Source: Myxococcus fulvus (GTDB taxonomy: Bacteria > Myxococcota > Myxococcia > Myxococcales > Myxococcaceae). Taken from it: a stretch of 64,000 nucleotides of DNA. Below, in pieces: positions 7,413 to 19,078 of the stretch. Numbering within the stretch: position 1 is the first letter of the stretch; each line of letters begins with the position of its first letter. The stretch lies in NCBI RefSeq assembly GCF_900111765.1, contig NZ_FOIB01000002.1:1178001-1242000 (forward strand), in the 5' to 3' direction. The notes beneath the pieces were generated by a model, which was not told the origin of the DNA, ran no database searches, and saw only the letters and a program-made list of their open reading frames with translations. The translations under genes were made by a program, and so were the position numbers.

Positions 7413-8828
7413 ATGCAGGTGAAGAGCGCACTCTCCTCGGAGGCCGAGGCCAGCGGCGAGCAGAAGGCGGGCGCCGCGGGCGCGGACATCCGGGAGGCGC
7501 TGCTGCGCGGGCCCATCCTCTCCACGCTGTTGAAGCTGGCGGTGCCCACCACGGTGGTGTTGGTGGCGCAGTCCTTCGTCGGCGTGGCGGAGACCTGGTA
7601 CGTGAGCTTCCTGGGCACCGACGCGCTGGCGGGCGTGTCGCTGGTGTTCCCCATCTTCATGTTGATGACGATGATGTCCAACGGGGGCATCGGCAGCGGG
7701 GTGGCCTCCGCGGTGGCGCGGGCGGTGGGCGCGCACCGGAGCCAGGACGCGGACGCGCTGGTGTGGCACGCGGTGGTGATGGGCGTGGGCCTGGGACTCG
7801 CCTCCACCCTGCTCGCGTGGCTGGGAGGCCCCGCGCTCTACCGCGCGCTGGGCGGCGAGGCGGGGGCGCTGGCCGCGGCGGTGGAGTACTCGAACTACCT
7901 GTTCCTGGGGGCCATCCCGTTCTGGGTGGTGAACCTCCTGGCGGCGGCGCTGCGAGGCGCGGGCAACGTGAAGCTGCCGGCGAAGGTGACGCTGGCGGGC
8001 GCGGCCGTCCTGGTCGTCATCTCCCCGGCGCTCATCTTCGGCGTGGGGCCGCTGCCGGCGCTGGGCATCGCGGGCGCGGGGCTGGCCATGGACCTGTTCT
8101 ACCTGGGCGCCGCGCTCTGGCTCCTCAAGCACCTGGCGTCCGGGCGCACCTCGCTGCGGCTCGCGCCCGGGCGCCTGGAGGGGCGGCTCATCCGCGACAT
8201 CCTGCGCGTGGGGCTGCCCACGGCGTTCAGCGCGGTGCAGCCGAACCTCACGGTCATCGTCGTCACCGGCGCGGTCGGCCTGTTCGGCGTCGAGGCGCTC
8301 GCCGGCTACGGAATCGCCTCCCGGCTGGACTACCTGCTGGTGCCGCTGCTCTTCGGGCTGGGCACGGCGGTGCTGACGATGGTGGGCACCAACGCGGGCG
8401 CGGGGCAGTGGGAGCGGGCGCGGCGCACCGCGTGGGTGGGCGCCTGGCTGGGCTTCGGGGTGACGTCGGCCATCGGCCTCGTGGTGGCGGTGGTGCCCGG
8501 CCTCTGGCTGCACCTGTTCAGCCAGGACCCGGCGGTGCTGGCGCCCGGGGCGCTGTACCTGCGCATCGTCGCGCCGTTCTACGGCCTCTTGGGCCTGGGC
8601 TTCGTGCTGGGCTTCGCCTCCCAGGGCGTGGCGCGGGTCTTCTGGCCCGTCATCGGCGGCACCGCGCGCATGCTCATCGCAGCGGGCCTGGGCTGGCTCG
8701 CCGTCTCACACTTCGGCGCGGGCCTGCCCACCCTCTTCGCCCTGGTCTCCGCCGCCCTCGTCGCCTTCGCGGCCGTGACGAGCGTGGCCACCCTGGCCGG
8801 CGCCATCTTCCGCGAAGGGCCTCGCTAG
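7413..8828 (+). CDS. MATE-family multidrug/metabolite exporter
   Basis: A 471-residue, 12-helix inner-membrane transporter in two homologous halves (ILSTLLKLAVPTTVVLVAQS and DILRVGLPTAFSAVQPNL). LVFPIFMLMTMMSNGGIGSG and GYGIASRLDYLLVPLLFGLG are typical of MATE exporters, which drive drug or metabolite efflux by H+ or Na+ antiport. The ATG at 7413 was chosen because GGAG at 7401-7404 precedes it by 8 bases; the longer in-frame extension lacks a signal for initiation. The substrate is unknown. No regulator lies adjacent. Confidence 0.92.
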   Translation: MQVKSALSSEAEASGEQKAGAAGADIREALLRGPILSTLLKLAVPTTVVLVAQSFVGVAETWYVSFLGTDALAGVSLVFPIFMLMTMMSNGGIGSGVASAVARAVGAHRSQDADALVWHAVVMGVGLGLASTLLAWLGGPALYRALGGEAGALAAAVEYSNYLFLGAIPFWVVNLLAAALRGAGNVKLPAKVTLAGAAVLVVISPALIFGVGPLPALGIAGAGLAMDLFYLGAALWLLKHLASGRTSLRLAPGRLEGRLIRDILRVGLPTAFSAVQPNLTVIVVTGAVGLFGVEALAGYGIASRLDYLLVPLLFGLGTAVLTMVGTNAGAGQWERARRTAWVGAWLGFGVTSAIGLVVAVVPGLWLHLFSQDPAVLAPGALYLRIVAPFYGLLGLGFVLGFASQGVARVFWPVIGGTARMLIAAGLGWLAVSHFGAGLPTLFALVSAALVAFAAVTSVATLAGAIFREGPR

Positions 8829-9092
8829 CCCCCGCGCGCGCTTCATTCCCACGAAGTCACGCGGACAGGAGTGATGGAACATTCCGGCCGACAAAGGAAG
8901 ACAAGCCACGTGTGAGGAATGGGGCCAGGAGCGCCACTGTGTCCTGGTAAGATTTGCATCGGATTGAGCGCATGGCCCCTCGCCCGAGCAGCCGGGCGCC
9001 GGGTTCCCTCTCGACATCCCGTCGGTCCTCGCCAGGATGAGGAGACCATCTCGTCCGGAGATGGCCACACCTCTGACTCGAAAGGATTCGCT

Positions 9093-9722
9093 ATGCGATG
9101 GAGCTCCGTCCCCCTGTTCCTGATGGGCGCCGCGCTGATGGGCGGCTGTGGTGGGCCCGAGACGCCGTCCGCGGGCAGCCCCGGTGGCGCCCAGGAGGAG
9201 GGCACCCTGATTCCTCCCATGCACGTGGAGACGGGAGGCGCGCCCTCCGGCTCCGTCACCGCCAGCGCCATCTGTAGCGACGTGGCGACGTGGGACCCGG
9301 CCTGGGCCGCGTTCGAGGAGCAGGTCCTCGTGCTCGTCAACCAGAAGCGCGCGGCCGGGGCGACCTGCGGCGGCACGGCGTATGGCGCGGCGCCCGCGCT
9401 CACCATGAACGACCAGCTGCGGTGCGCGGCGCGGCGACACTCGAAGGACATGGGCGTCAACAACTTCATGAGCCACACGGGTTCGGATGGCTCCACGCCC
9501 TGGCAGCGCATGACGGCGGCGGGCTACTCCTACCGGCGCGCCGCGGAGAACGTCGCGGCGGGCTACTCCACGCCGGCCGCGGTGGTGAACGGCTGGATGG
9601 CCAGCAGCGGCCACTGCGTGAACATCATGAACCCGCAGCTCGTGCACATCGGCGTCGGCTACTACAACGCGCCCTCCAGCACCTACAAGCACTACTGGAC
9701 GCAGGCGTTCGGCGCGCCTTGA
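9093..9722 (+). CDS. CAP-superfamily (SCP-like) lipoprotein
   Basis: A 209-residue lipoprotein: MRWSSVPLFLMGAALMGGC with lipidated Cys19. AAAGGA at 9081-9086 precedes the ATG. After a linker comes a cysteine-rich secretory/PR-1 (CAP) domain. VLVLVNQKRAAGATC opens the domain, MNDQLRCAARRHSKDM and SHTGSDGSTPWQRM hold the conserved His, AAENVAAGY holds the Glu, and NGWMASSGHCVNIMNP has the second His. These His/Glu residues line the CAP cavity. The function of bacterial CAP proteins is largely unknown; binding of lipids or a peptidase-like activity has been proposed. It is followed by a strong hairpin. Confidence 0.9.
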   Translation: MRWSSVPLFLMGAALMGGCGGPETPSAGSPGGAQEEGTLIPPMHVETGGAPSGSVTASAICSDVATWDPAWAAFEEQVLVLVNQKRAAGATCGGTAYGAAPALTMNDQLRCAARRHSKDMGVNNFMSHTGSDGSTPWQRMTAAGYSYRRAAENVAAGYSTPAAVVNGWMASSGHCVNIMNPQLVHIGVGYYNAPSSTYKHYWTQAFGAP

Positions 9723-9733
9723 GCCTCCCGCTC

Positions 9734-9762
9734 CCGGGCCCGCGACTCACGGGCGGGCCCGG
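9734..9762 (+). terminator. 10-bp GC hairpin after the CAP gene
   Basis: Bases 9734-9743 pair perfectly with 9753-9762 (CCGGGCCCGC with GCGGGCCCGG) around a 9-base loop, 11 bases after the stop codon. No U-tract follows. It is probably an intrinsic or Rho-assisted terminator. Confidence 0.6.
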
Positions 9763-10062
9763 AGCAATGACTGCTCATCCGACGCCGTATCGCGGGATGA
9801 GTCAGACATCACCACACGCTCATCAGCCAAACCATCACCAGGCTGTAGCGCTCCACGCCACGACTGGGGCGGATTCGTGGCGGAATGGGTCACGCCCTTT
9901 CGTCCACCGGCCAACACTCCCACCTCCCGTCGGGTCGGGGAGGTCGGCGGGGCGTCCCAGGAAAACAAATAATCCATGTCACGGGCACGAGACCTGCTTT
10001 GACAGACATCACAGCCGGCAATCCCTGTCGGCCGTGCCTCCTGTCTCATAAGGGGCTTCCCC
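9763..10062. other. Intergenic region with possible promoter for the next gene
   Basis: This 300-base stretch shows no convincing gene. It holds an inverted repeat CTCATCC...GGATGAG around 9776-9803, an AT-rich patch AAAACAAATAAT near 9962-9973, and a TTGACA at 9999-10004 that could be a -35 element for the secreted-protein gene at 10063; no good -10 is evident. Confidence 0.35.
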
Positions 10063-11481
10063 ATGTCATACCGTCCCCCGCGCGGTCTTCTGGACCTCGT
10101 GCTGCAACCGCTGCGCTCGCTGCCCCTGTCCGTGCTCGCGCTCGGAGGCCTGCTGCTGGCCCCGATGTCCCACGCCGCCGAGCCCGACCCCGACCCGCAG
10201 GCGGAGAAGGGCGCCGCGGCGACCATCACCGGACTCTCCCTGGAGGGTGAAGGCGGGCTGAAGGTCCGCATCCAGTGGGCCGACAACCAGGAGCTCCCCT
10301 CCAGCCTCGTGCTCTCGTCCTTCAACGGCAAGGACGAGGAGTCGGCCGCCGTGGAGGTGCAGCCGGAGCCCGGCAAGGAGACGGAAGTCGCGCTGGATGG
10401 CGCCATCAAGGAGTTCTGGGAGACGGGCTGGTCCCAGCGGCTGGTCCTCCAGGACAAGGAGCGCAAGGAGACGCTCCTCACGCAGCCCTACAACCTCAAC
10501 CTCGACTGCGCTGACGACAAGGAGTGCCAGCTCACCGTGGCGCCGGGCGCGGGGACCAGCGGCGACGTGCTGCACGTGAGCGAGGAGCTGGATGCGGCGC
10601 TCGCCGAGGTCGCCGCGAAGGCCGGTGAGGGCAAGGAAGTCGACCTGCTGGACGAGGTCGTCGCCATCAACCCCGCCCTGCGAGGCCAGGCGGTGGCCTA
10701 CTCCCTGGCGCTCTCGAAGCTCCAGGTCCTGGGCCCCTGCACCTGCGTGTGGCAGGCCGTGTACGGCCAGAGCCCCTCGGGTTCCGGTTACAGCGTCTAC
10801 ATCAACAACGCCGGAGGCATCGTCAGCGGCACGAACGGCCCCGGCGCCAAGCACGCGCTCACCGCCCTGGGACGCAATGGCATCTCCTACGGGTTCTCCG
10901 GCATCAGCCAGGTCAACCTCCGGCTCAACTGCTCGCGGTGGATCATCACCTATCACATCGAGTGGATCGTCACCTGGCCGGGTGGCCCGCGCTTCCCCAT
11001 CCTCGTTCCCCGTCTGAGCATCGCCTCGTGCACCTCGACCTGCCGGGTGCGCTTCGACCACCAGGGCCGCATCAGCGGCTCCACCTTCGCGGCCTACACC
11101 AGCCCCGGCGCGGCCACCGCATATGAGCAGGGCTCCTATCGCGTGGACGGCACGTACCTGTTGAACACGAGCGCCAGCAACGGCGGGTTCTTCAACCAGC
11201 TCAGTGGCGTGTCCCTGTTCTCCAACATCGGCACCATCGGCCGCGTGGACTCCTATGGCTACGTGTATGCCTATTCTCCGGCCTTCCCCTACTTCGCGTC
11301 GGCGTCCGTCTCGAATGGCCACTCCATCGCCATCCACGGCCAGTCCTCGTGCCCGAACGGGCCCTACGGCCACGCCGCCGTGTGGACCTACGGCACGTCG
11401 CAGGGCACGCCGCAGACCACCAGCCTGCGCAACTCCATCCGGAACTTCTTCCTGAACTGGGGCATCTGGACCAACCCCTGA
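10063..11481 (+). CDS. Secreted protein of unknown function
   Basis: A 472-residue protein with a cleavable signal peptide (LSVLALGGLLLAPMSHA, then AEPDPDP) and an AAGGGG ribosome site just upstream. The N-terminal third is acidic and beta-rich, ending in CADDKECQLTV. The C-terminal half is rich in Gly, Ser, Tyr and aromatics with paired cysteines (GPCTCVWQAVYGQ, IASCTSTCRVRFDH, GQSSCPNGPYGHAAVWTYG), suggesting an extracellular disulfide-stabilised beta fold. No family is recognised. Transcription ends at a hairpin shared with the convergent aldo/keto reductase gene. Confidence 0.8.
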   Translation: MSYRPPRGLLDLVLQPLRSLPLSVLALGGLLLAPMSHAAEPDPDPQAEKGAAATITGLSLEGEGGLKVRIQWADNQELPSSLVLSSFNGKDEESAAVEVQPEPGKETEVALDGAIKEFWETGWSQRLVLQDKERKETLLTQPYNLNLDCADDKECQLTVAPGAGTSGDVLHVSEELDAALAEVAAKAGEGKEVDLLDEVVAINPALRGQAVAYSLALSKLQVLGPCTCVWQAVYGQSPSGSGYSVYINNAGGIVSGTNGPGAKHALTALGRNGISYGFSGISQVNLRLNCSRWIITYHIEWIVTWPGGPRFPILVPRLSIASCTSTCRVRFDHQGRISGSTFAAYTSPGAATAYEQGSYRVDGTYLLNTSASNGGFFNQLSGVSLFSNIGTIGRVDSYGYVYAYSPAFPYFASASVSNGHSIAIHGQSSCPNGPYGHAAVWTYGTSQGTPQTTSLRNSIRNFFLNWGIWTNP

Positions 11482-11496
11482 GTCCCGACGCGAGGT

Positions 11497-11553
11497 GACG
11501 GTGCCCCGGAGGTCGGCCCCCGAGCACAAGGGCCGGTCCACCGGGGCGCCGTC
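11497..11553. terminator. Bidirectional hairpin between convergent genes
   Basis: Bases 11497-11509 (GACGGTGCCCCGG) pair with 11541-11553 (CCGGGGCGCCGTC) over 13 positions with one wobble, and the interior also contains complementary GGCCC/GGGCC stretches. It sits between the stops at 11481 and 11558, so it can terminate both genes. Confidence 0.6.
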
Positions 11554-11557
11554 GTCT

Positions 11558-14260
<2,703 letters not shown>

Positions 14261-14773
14261 CTACCGAAGTCGGGGCTCCAGCACTCGCGCGGGCTGGGCC
14301 TCCGGGCACCAGCCATTCATGGAGGAGCGCTCGCCGGGCTGGCGCGTCTCGACGCGCCACTCGATGCGCTCGGACGGGGCGCGCACGTCCAACGAGAAGC
14401 AGACCACCCAGTGCGCCGCGTACTCTTCGAGCGGGAAGCGGCTCTGCACCAGCGGCTCGCGAGTCACCACGCCCCCGGACATGCCGGTGAACCAGCGCAC
14501 CTCGATGTCGACCGCGACCTTGGCCCGGTCCGCCTCGTCCTTCAGGAGCGTGAAGTGGGGATACACCTCGGGCGGCGCATCGACGACGCGCAGGCCATTG
14601 CGGTCCGCGATGTCGACGAGCAGCGGCTGGCAGTAGAGTTCCAGCAGGGACGCGAGCAGCCGTGAATCCAACGTGGCCAGCTGCGGCTGGAGGACAGGCT
14701 CCAGCAGGGTGCGGACGGCGAAGTGGATGTCTTGACGTCGAACCGCCGCGGCGAACTCGGTTTGCAGGTTCAC
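14261..14773 (-). CDS. Hypothetical protein
   Basis: A 170-residue soluble protein of unknown family. The GTG at 14771-14773 is chosen as start because a GGGGGGAA ribosome site lies about 6 bases before it; a longer in-frame version from 14878 has no such signal and runs into the repeat. Recognisable parts are VRTLLEPVLQPQLATLDSRL, CQPLLVDIADRNGLRVVDAP and FPLEEYAAHWVVCFSLDVRA. No signal peptide or membrane segment is seen. It converges on the Tiki-like lipoprotein gene with 3 bases between stops and lies just outside the left repeat of the accessory island. Confidence 0.65.
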   Translation of the reverse strand: MNLQTEFAAAVRRQDIHFAVRTLLEPVLQPQLATLDSRLLASLLELYCQPLLVDIADRNGLRVVDAPPEVYPHFTLLKDEADRAKVAVDIEVRWFTGMSGGVVTREPLVQSRFPLEEYAAHWVVCFSLDVRAPSERIEWRVETRQPGERSSMNGWCPEAQPARVLEPRLR

Positions 14774-14837
14774 GAGCGTTCCCCCCACCTGGATGCCCGC
14801 AGCATTAATCGAACCCGAAGCCCGCCGCCAGTTCCCG

Positions 14838-14960
14838 CCGCCCCCGGCCATGGGAGGCCGGAGGGAGGCAGGTGACACACCGCGACCAAGGGACGGCGTT
14901 CACATCCACGTCAATCACCCGAGGCTCCTCGGTGTAGGTGTCCGTGTTGATGGAGGGCAG
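14838..14960. repeat. Left direct repeat: duplicated 3' end of the lipoprotein gene
   Basis: About 123 bases nearly identical (roughly 88% by eye) to 19079-19203, in the same orientation. It includes the last ~22 codons of the lipoprotein gene 19130-20032 plus ~50 bases downstream of it. In this copy the stop TAG has become TGG, and similarity ends abruptly at 14960. It looks like the far attachment-like end of a small island, or the relic of a tandem paralogue. Confidence 0.75.
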
Positions 14961-15011
14961 TAGGTGATGTCGCCTACCTACGTGAGGTTGGGGCCGTCGG
15001 CCAGGAAGTCC

Positions 15012-15470
15012 CTACGATTGGGACTGGAGCGGCTTCAACAATCCCGCGCGGTCCAGCAGCTCTCGCACTCGCTCAGCCAGCGCCACGTGGTCCGGGTTGC
15101 TGGCGGTGAAGCGCTCGGGAGTGAGGACGATGAGAGTGCCCTTGTCCTCTACGGACTCGATGCGCACGGGAGCGGGGAGTGGAGGCACTCTGCCCAAGTG
15201 GTTCGACAGATACGCAAACCCACCCCAAGGAGAAGGGCGCGGAATCTGCTTCCTGATGCGGCATCTCATAGGCGTCCGATGTAGCAAACGCCCAGTCAGG
15301 TTCCCAACGCCGCACCATGCCGCGCACCACGTTCGTCAACACGGGCGCAGTCAGGATCCGCTCCACGCTCAAGCCCTTCTTCGGTAGGGGGAGGACACAG
15401 GAGTTAGGATTCGCGCCGCTGTAGTCACCGCAGGTGACGCGCAGCTCTGCGCCGTCCGTAACCGACCGAC
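15012..15470 (-). pseudogene. Relic of an Imm52-family immunity gene
   Basis: Two overlapping minus-strand frames join into one protein. Upstream frame: AELRVTCGDYSGANPN, SVERILTAPVLTNVVRG, WEPDWAFATSDAYEMP. After a frameshift near 15215-15235 it continues LPAPVRIESVEDKGTLIVL, FTASNPDHVALAERV, LLDRAGLLKPL. This is the pattern I associate with the C-terminal two-thirds of Imm52 immunity proteins of polymorphic toxin systems (usually beside Tox-REase-5 toxins). The N terminus is missing where IS66 sequence begins. No cognate toxin is present. It is a decayed remnant; the family name is from memory of the motif pattern. Confidence 0.6.
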
Positions 15471-15589
15471 GGGCGACGTTCGACGGCTGGACCCTTCCGC
15501 TCGCGCTGCATGGCAGCCGCGCGTGGAGGTCGTGGTCGCCAAGACGTGCGTCGCTTCAGGAAGAGTCAGGGGCGGAGGCTGCAGAGGGC

Positions 15590-15941
15590 TGCCAGCGGCC
15601 AGCGGCTTCAACGCCGTGCCTCCGCAGGACGGACACCGCCGGGCTTCGTCGGGAATGCGGTGATGAATCACCCGCTCGGGCAACGTTGGGCGAGCCTCGC
15701 GCTTGAGGCGGCGCTCCTTCAGCGTCGCTTCACGCGGCCTGGGTGGGCCGCCCGCGGCCTCGCGCAACTCGTCTTCGACACGGGGGAGCTTCTCGCTCTT
15801 CTTTCCGAAGACGGTGCGCTGGAGGAGCGCGAGCTGGGATTCGATGCAGCCCACGCGCTCCTTGAGGGTGAGGTTCTCCCGCTCGAGCCTTTCGGCTCGC
15901 TCACGCCACTCGCACTGGTGCGTCTGGGAGAACGCTGCCAT
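15590..15941 (-). pseudogene. IS66 transposase (TnpC) N-terminal remnant
   Basis: From ATG at 15941 the frame reads the TnpC leucine-zipper-like region (WRERAERLERENLTLKERV, QLALLQRTVFGKKSEKLP) and then the zinc-binding region (PDEARRCPSCGGTALKPLAAG). Homology then stops and the whole DDE catalytic domain is absent. The frame stays open without meaning into the Imm52 relic. Confidence 0.75.
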
Positions 15942-16339
15942 CTCTCTGGGAAAACCATCCCACCCGTGACGGGCATTGCCTCGGCGACTGGCGGCGGCGC
16001 CCACTTACCTGGCCTCCGGACGTGCGTGACGTCGATTCCGTCGAGCAGCATGGACAGCTGCGTGGCAACCAACTGCGCTCCCAGGGCCTCCTGGGCGAAG
16101 GCAGGCAGGCGGAAGCGGCTCTGCTCCAAGCGCTTGCAGGTGAGCACGAAGCCGCCCGCGTCCCAGGAGAGAGTCTTCACCTTGTCCCCGCGTCGCGAGA
16201 CGAAGACGAAGAGGTGGCCGGCGTAGAGGTTCTTTTTCCACTCGGCACGCACAATCGCCGCCAGCCCATCGATGCCGTTCCTCATGTCGGCGGGCTCACG
16301 TGCCAGCAGGATTCGCACCGCCTGGGGCAACAGCAGCAT
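15719..16339 (-). pseudogene. IS66 accessory protein TnpB, extended by stop loss
   Basis: Begins MLLLPQAVRILLAREPADMR and continues GIDGLAAIVRAEWKKNLYAG, HLFVFVSRRGDKVKTLSWD and GGFVLTCKRLEQSRFRLP, the canonical IS66 Orf2. Family members end after about 115 residues, near RRPGKWAPP. Here the frame runs on for about 90 further codons over tnpC. Its ATG overlaps the TGA of tnpA by one base. Confidence 0.8.
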
Positions 16340-16673
16340 CAGTCGAGTACCGCTACCAGGTGCGCGAGGTACTCGGCCTGCGTCCCCTTCGGGAAGCGCA
16401 AGAGCAGCCCGCGCGGCAGCGTCACCTCGAGCAGGAGTCCTTTTCGGACTCGCGGCGCTGGGGACGCAATGACCTCCACGGGACGGAACGTGGCTCGCGG
16501 TCTGCCTGCCGACTCGGACCGCAGGACCGGCGTAGCCTTGGACTTCCTGTACAGCCAGTACTGGAACGCGCCGTGGGGACTTCGCGCCTGGTCGTGAACT
16601 CCTTCTGCGTCAGCCCGCTCGCCTCGAACTCTTCCACCAACTGCGTCCACTCATCCCGATTGCGTCGTCGCAT
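16339..16673 (-). pseudogene. IS66 TnpA, frameshifted
   Basis: The first frame gives MRRRNRDEWTQLVEEFEASG and LTQKEFTTRREV (helix-turn-helix). Near 16590-16600 the reading switches to a second frame with FQYWLYRKSKATPVL and LLLEVTLPRGLLLRFPKGTQ, EYLAHLVAVLD, the conserved C-terminal half of IS66 Orf1. A single-base indel explains the break. Confidence 0.7.
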
Positions 16674-16726
16674 GCCGGACTGAACCGGCTCACCCACCCC
16701 GGTTCAGGACGCCCGCCCTCGGTCGT

Positions 16727-16924
16727 TTACGGTTCATCGAACATACGGCACACCGCAGAAGCCATGTCTTGCGCTCCATGAATCACTGTTCCGTCTGGAA
16801 TAAATTCAACAAGCCATCCACCCCACGCACGCCCGACAGGGCAATTTGCTGTTGCCTCAACGACATGGCATCCAAAACGCCATGACGCAGCGTCGCGCAA
16901 GTGCTCTATTCCCCGATGCCGCAA
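16727..16924 (-). CDS. Doubtful small ORF between IS66 and the toxin-like gene
   Basis: A 65-codon frame of low GC, like the adjacent toxin-like gene: contains NCPVGRAWGGWLVEFIPDG and TVIHGAQDMASAVCRMFDEP. No family is recognised and no clear ribosome site is visible. It may be a fragment of a larger gene broken by IS66, or the end of an immunity-type gene. Included only because its composition matches the neighbouring foreign DNA. Confidence 0.25.
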   Translation of the reverse strand: MRHRGIEHLRDAASWRFGCHVVEATANCPVGRAWGGWLVEFIPDGTVIHGAQDMASAVCRMFDEP

Positions 16925-16950
16925 ACCACGCCCTCACACAAGGCGACACC

Positions 16951-17736
16951 ATGAACAATGAATCACAAGCAAAAGATTCATCCCTGCGCATGGAACCCCT
17001 GGAAAAAGAGAAAGGGGCAGCCGGCCAAGGTGCTCTCTCTCAAATCCCCCCAGAGAGCTATCGCACCAAATCGCCAGCAGAACTCCTGGGAGCCGGCAAG
17101 ACGCGGGCCGACTTGAATTTCCCAGACGTAAAAAACGACTACGAACTCGACAACGCCCTGATCGGACAGACAGTCACATCCAATGGATGCGTCGTAAAGG
17201 CGCCATGGGTGCGCAAAGACTTCAATACCCCAGGATACTGGAGCGAAGGATACATCAAGCCCTGCGCAGCATATCTTTCGTACATCAAGAAAGACACCGT
17301 CCCCTCCGGAACCTCGATTGAATACAGTCTAACAAAGAAGAAAGGGTTCTCGCGACAGTTTACCGCGAGCACCGAGGTCAAAGTCGGAGTGAGCGCAGGA
17401 ATCTTCGGATGCGAAACCTCGCTCGAAGTAACAACCGGGTTCTCGTACTCCGAAACAATCAATGAAGAGACCACGGAGACCTGGAAGAAGACCCTAACGG
17501 GCCCGCAGGACTACTGGACCTTCCAGCCGGTACTTCTGTACGCCTGGAAGGTGAATGCCAATGCGCTCAGCTACATGTCGCCAAAGCCGTCACTGTACTA
17601 TACGTCCGGCAAAACCACATACATCTTCAGTCCTGTCTTCAGAAACAGCCCGAGCACCATCGACAAGGACATTGGCTACCTATCCCTTCAAACAGTGATT
17701 GAGTACATGTGCAACGAGGCATGGAGCAGGTGGTAG
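16951..17736 (+). CDS. Putative beta-pore-forming toxin (aerolysin/monalysin-like)
   Basis: A 261-residue protein; the ATG at 16951 follows AAGGCGA. GC is visibly much lower than in flanking genes (near 50%), indicating transfer. No signal peptide is seen. The central part (about 117-185) consists of Ser/Thr-rich alternating strands: SGTSIEYSLTKKKGFSRQFT, STEVKVGVSAGIFGC, TSLEVTTGFSYSETINEETT. DYWTFQPVLLYAWKVNANAL and SLYYTSGKTTYIFSPVF follow. An amphipathic Ser/Thr-rich hairpin inside a beta protein is the hallmark of aerolysin-type pore formers. The family assignment is inference from the pattern. It lies between two decayed insertion sequences, with no immunity gene needed or seen. Confidence 0.55.
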   Translation: MNNESQAKDSSLRMEPLEKEKGAAGQGALSQIPPESYRTKSPAELLGAGKTRADLNFPDVKNDYELDNALIGQTVTSNGCVVKAPWVRKDFNTPGYWSEGYIKPCAAYLSYIKKDTVPSGTSIEYSLTKKKGFSRQFTASTEVKVGVSAGIFGCETSLEVTTGFSYSETINEETTETWKKTLTGPQDYWTFQPVLLYAWKVNANALSYMSPKPSLYYTSGKTTYIFSPVFRNSPSTIDKDIGYLSLQTVIEYMCNEAWSRW

Positions 17737-17783
17737 AATACCGACGCCGCAACCAAACGAGAGATCGTGATTCTCGCATGACC

Positions 17784-18690
17784 TCAGGCGGTGCGCCTGA
17801 GGTCGGCCCGGCGCAGGCATGGACTGGCAGAGCGGTGGGCGTTGCGTGCGCAGAGGTAGGCATGCACCCGGGCCATGAGCCGGGTCAAGGTGCGGCAGCG
17901 ATGGTTCCGAGTGACGTTGGCATGCAGGTCCAGCCACACGCGCTCGATGCGGTTTCCCTCGGGGCAGTAGAGCGGCAGGAAGTGAAGCACGATGCGTCCA
18001 CCGAGTTGCTCGAGGGCCTAGCGGGTCTTCTTGCTGGTATGGACGGCGGCGTTGTCCAGGGCGAGGTGGATGCGGCGCACGTGTCTGTACTCGCCCGCCA
18101 GGCGCCAAAGCAGCTGGATGAAAAGGGGACTGGCCTTGGACCTGCCTCCACCTACGTCAGTCTCTCCGTCCGGACATTCAGCGCTCCAACCAGGAAGCGC
18201 TTCTGGTTGTTGCCGGGCGTCCCCCCCGGCGCTGTCCGAGCATGTACGCCTCCAGGCATTTCAACACGTGGAGTCGACGGCGGCGCTTCCACCCTGGCCA
18301 GGGCACTGAACAATGGGCATTGCCGCCTTGCGCCGGGCGCCAATCGAGGCGAGCACTTGGCCCATGGTCGCCACGGACGACGTGGGGAAGCCCTCGGCCC
18401 TGGAGCTCCAGACACAGCAACTCCCTCGTCCAGGTGGGCCTGCACCAACCCCAATCCTCCGGCGTGCCGACCAACACTCGCGCGAGCCTCTCTCGGAATC
18501 AGCCGTCTACCTTGGGAAGGCCGTTGGCCGCTCGCCTGTCTCGCAGCGCCTGGCGTCCGGCCTCTCGGTAGCGCCGCACGGCACCGACGACGGTGGAGGT
18601 GGCACAGCCCAGTGCTCGCGCGGCGGCGTTGCATGATGCCCCTCTCCCCACGGCGGCCACCGCCATTCACCTTCGAAAGGTGAGCGGACA
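17784..18690 (-). pseudogene. Degenerate IS630-family transposase
   Basis: Reading the minus strand across frames recovers, in order: NAAARALGCATSTVVGAVRR (helix-turn-helix), WGWCRPTWTRELLCLELQG, PGNNQKRFLVGALNVRTERL, LLWRLAGEYRHVRRIHLALD, NAAVHTSKKTR and HFLPLYCPEGNRIERVWLDL. These are the DNA-binding and DDE motifs of an IS630/Tc1-mariner transposase. At least two stop codons (after KVDG and after SKKTR) and frameshifts interrupt it, so it is dead. Ends were not defined. Confidence 0.75.
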
Positions 18691-19078
18691 GCCACTCTTC
18701 TCTCCCCACCGAAGCAGCGACTGGCGCTGCTTCCTCTTCAACCACTTCCTACCTTTGCCCTCGGGCAGGGCCTTCTCGCTCTCAGGTTTTCTGCGCACAC
18801 AGAGCCGAACGGGCGGTGCCCCTCTTCCCGCTCGCTCCGCGCCCGCTTGCTCCCCAGCCTGATCGCGAATCACGAACTCCGGTTGAGCCCACGCTCTTCG
18901 AGGCTGAGGCTCCGAAGGTCGTAACGAGCACCGACTTGTTGCTGATGTTCTCGGACATCAGGGGAGTCTCGATACCCCTCCGGAGCAACTACACAAGATT
19001 CGAGACTTGCCCCTTGGCCCTGGCGAAGTGTGCAGAGTTCAGGCGACATGGCACAGACAGGGAAAGTGTCAAAGGTCC
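18691..19078. other. Non-coding remnant DNA
   Basis: Between the IS630 relic and the right repeat there is no convincing gene. The part near 18700-18870 may be the far end of the IS630 element; 18870-19078 shows only short frames with mixed composition and nothing recognised. Confidence 0.4.

Larger units (their letters stand above)
15590..16673 (-). mobile_element. Degenerate IS66-family element
   Basis: Three minus-strand reading frames in the IS66 order tnpA-tnpB-tnpC are recognisable. tnpA is frameshifted, tnpB has lost its normal stop, and tnpC is cut off after its zinc-binding CPSCGG motif, where the Imm52 relic begins. No terminal inverted repeats were identified. The element is certainly inactive. 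Confidence 0.75.

Noticed and set aside
10066..11541. A 491-codon frame antisense to the secreted protein
   Set aside because: No motif and biased composition. The plus strand has a signal peptide and ribosome site.
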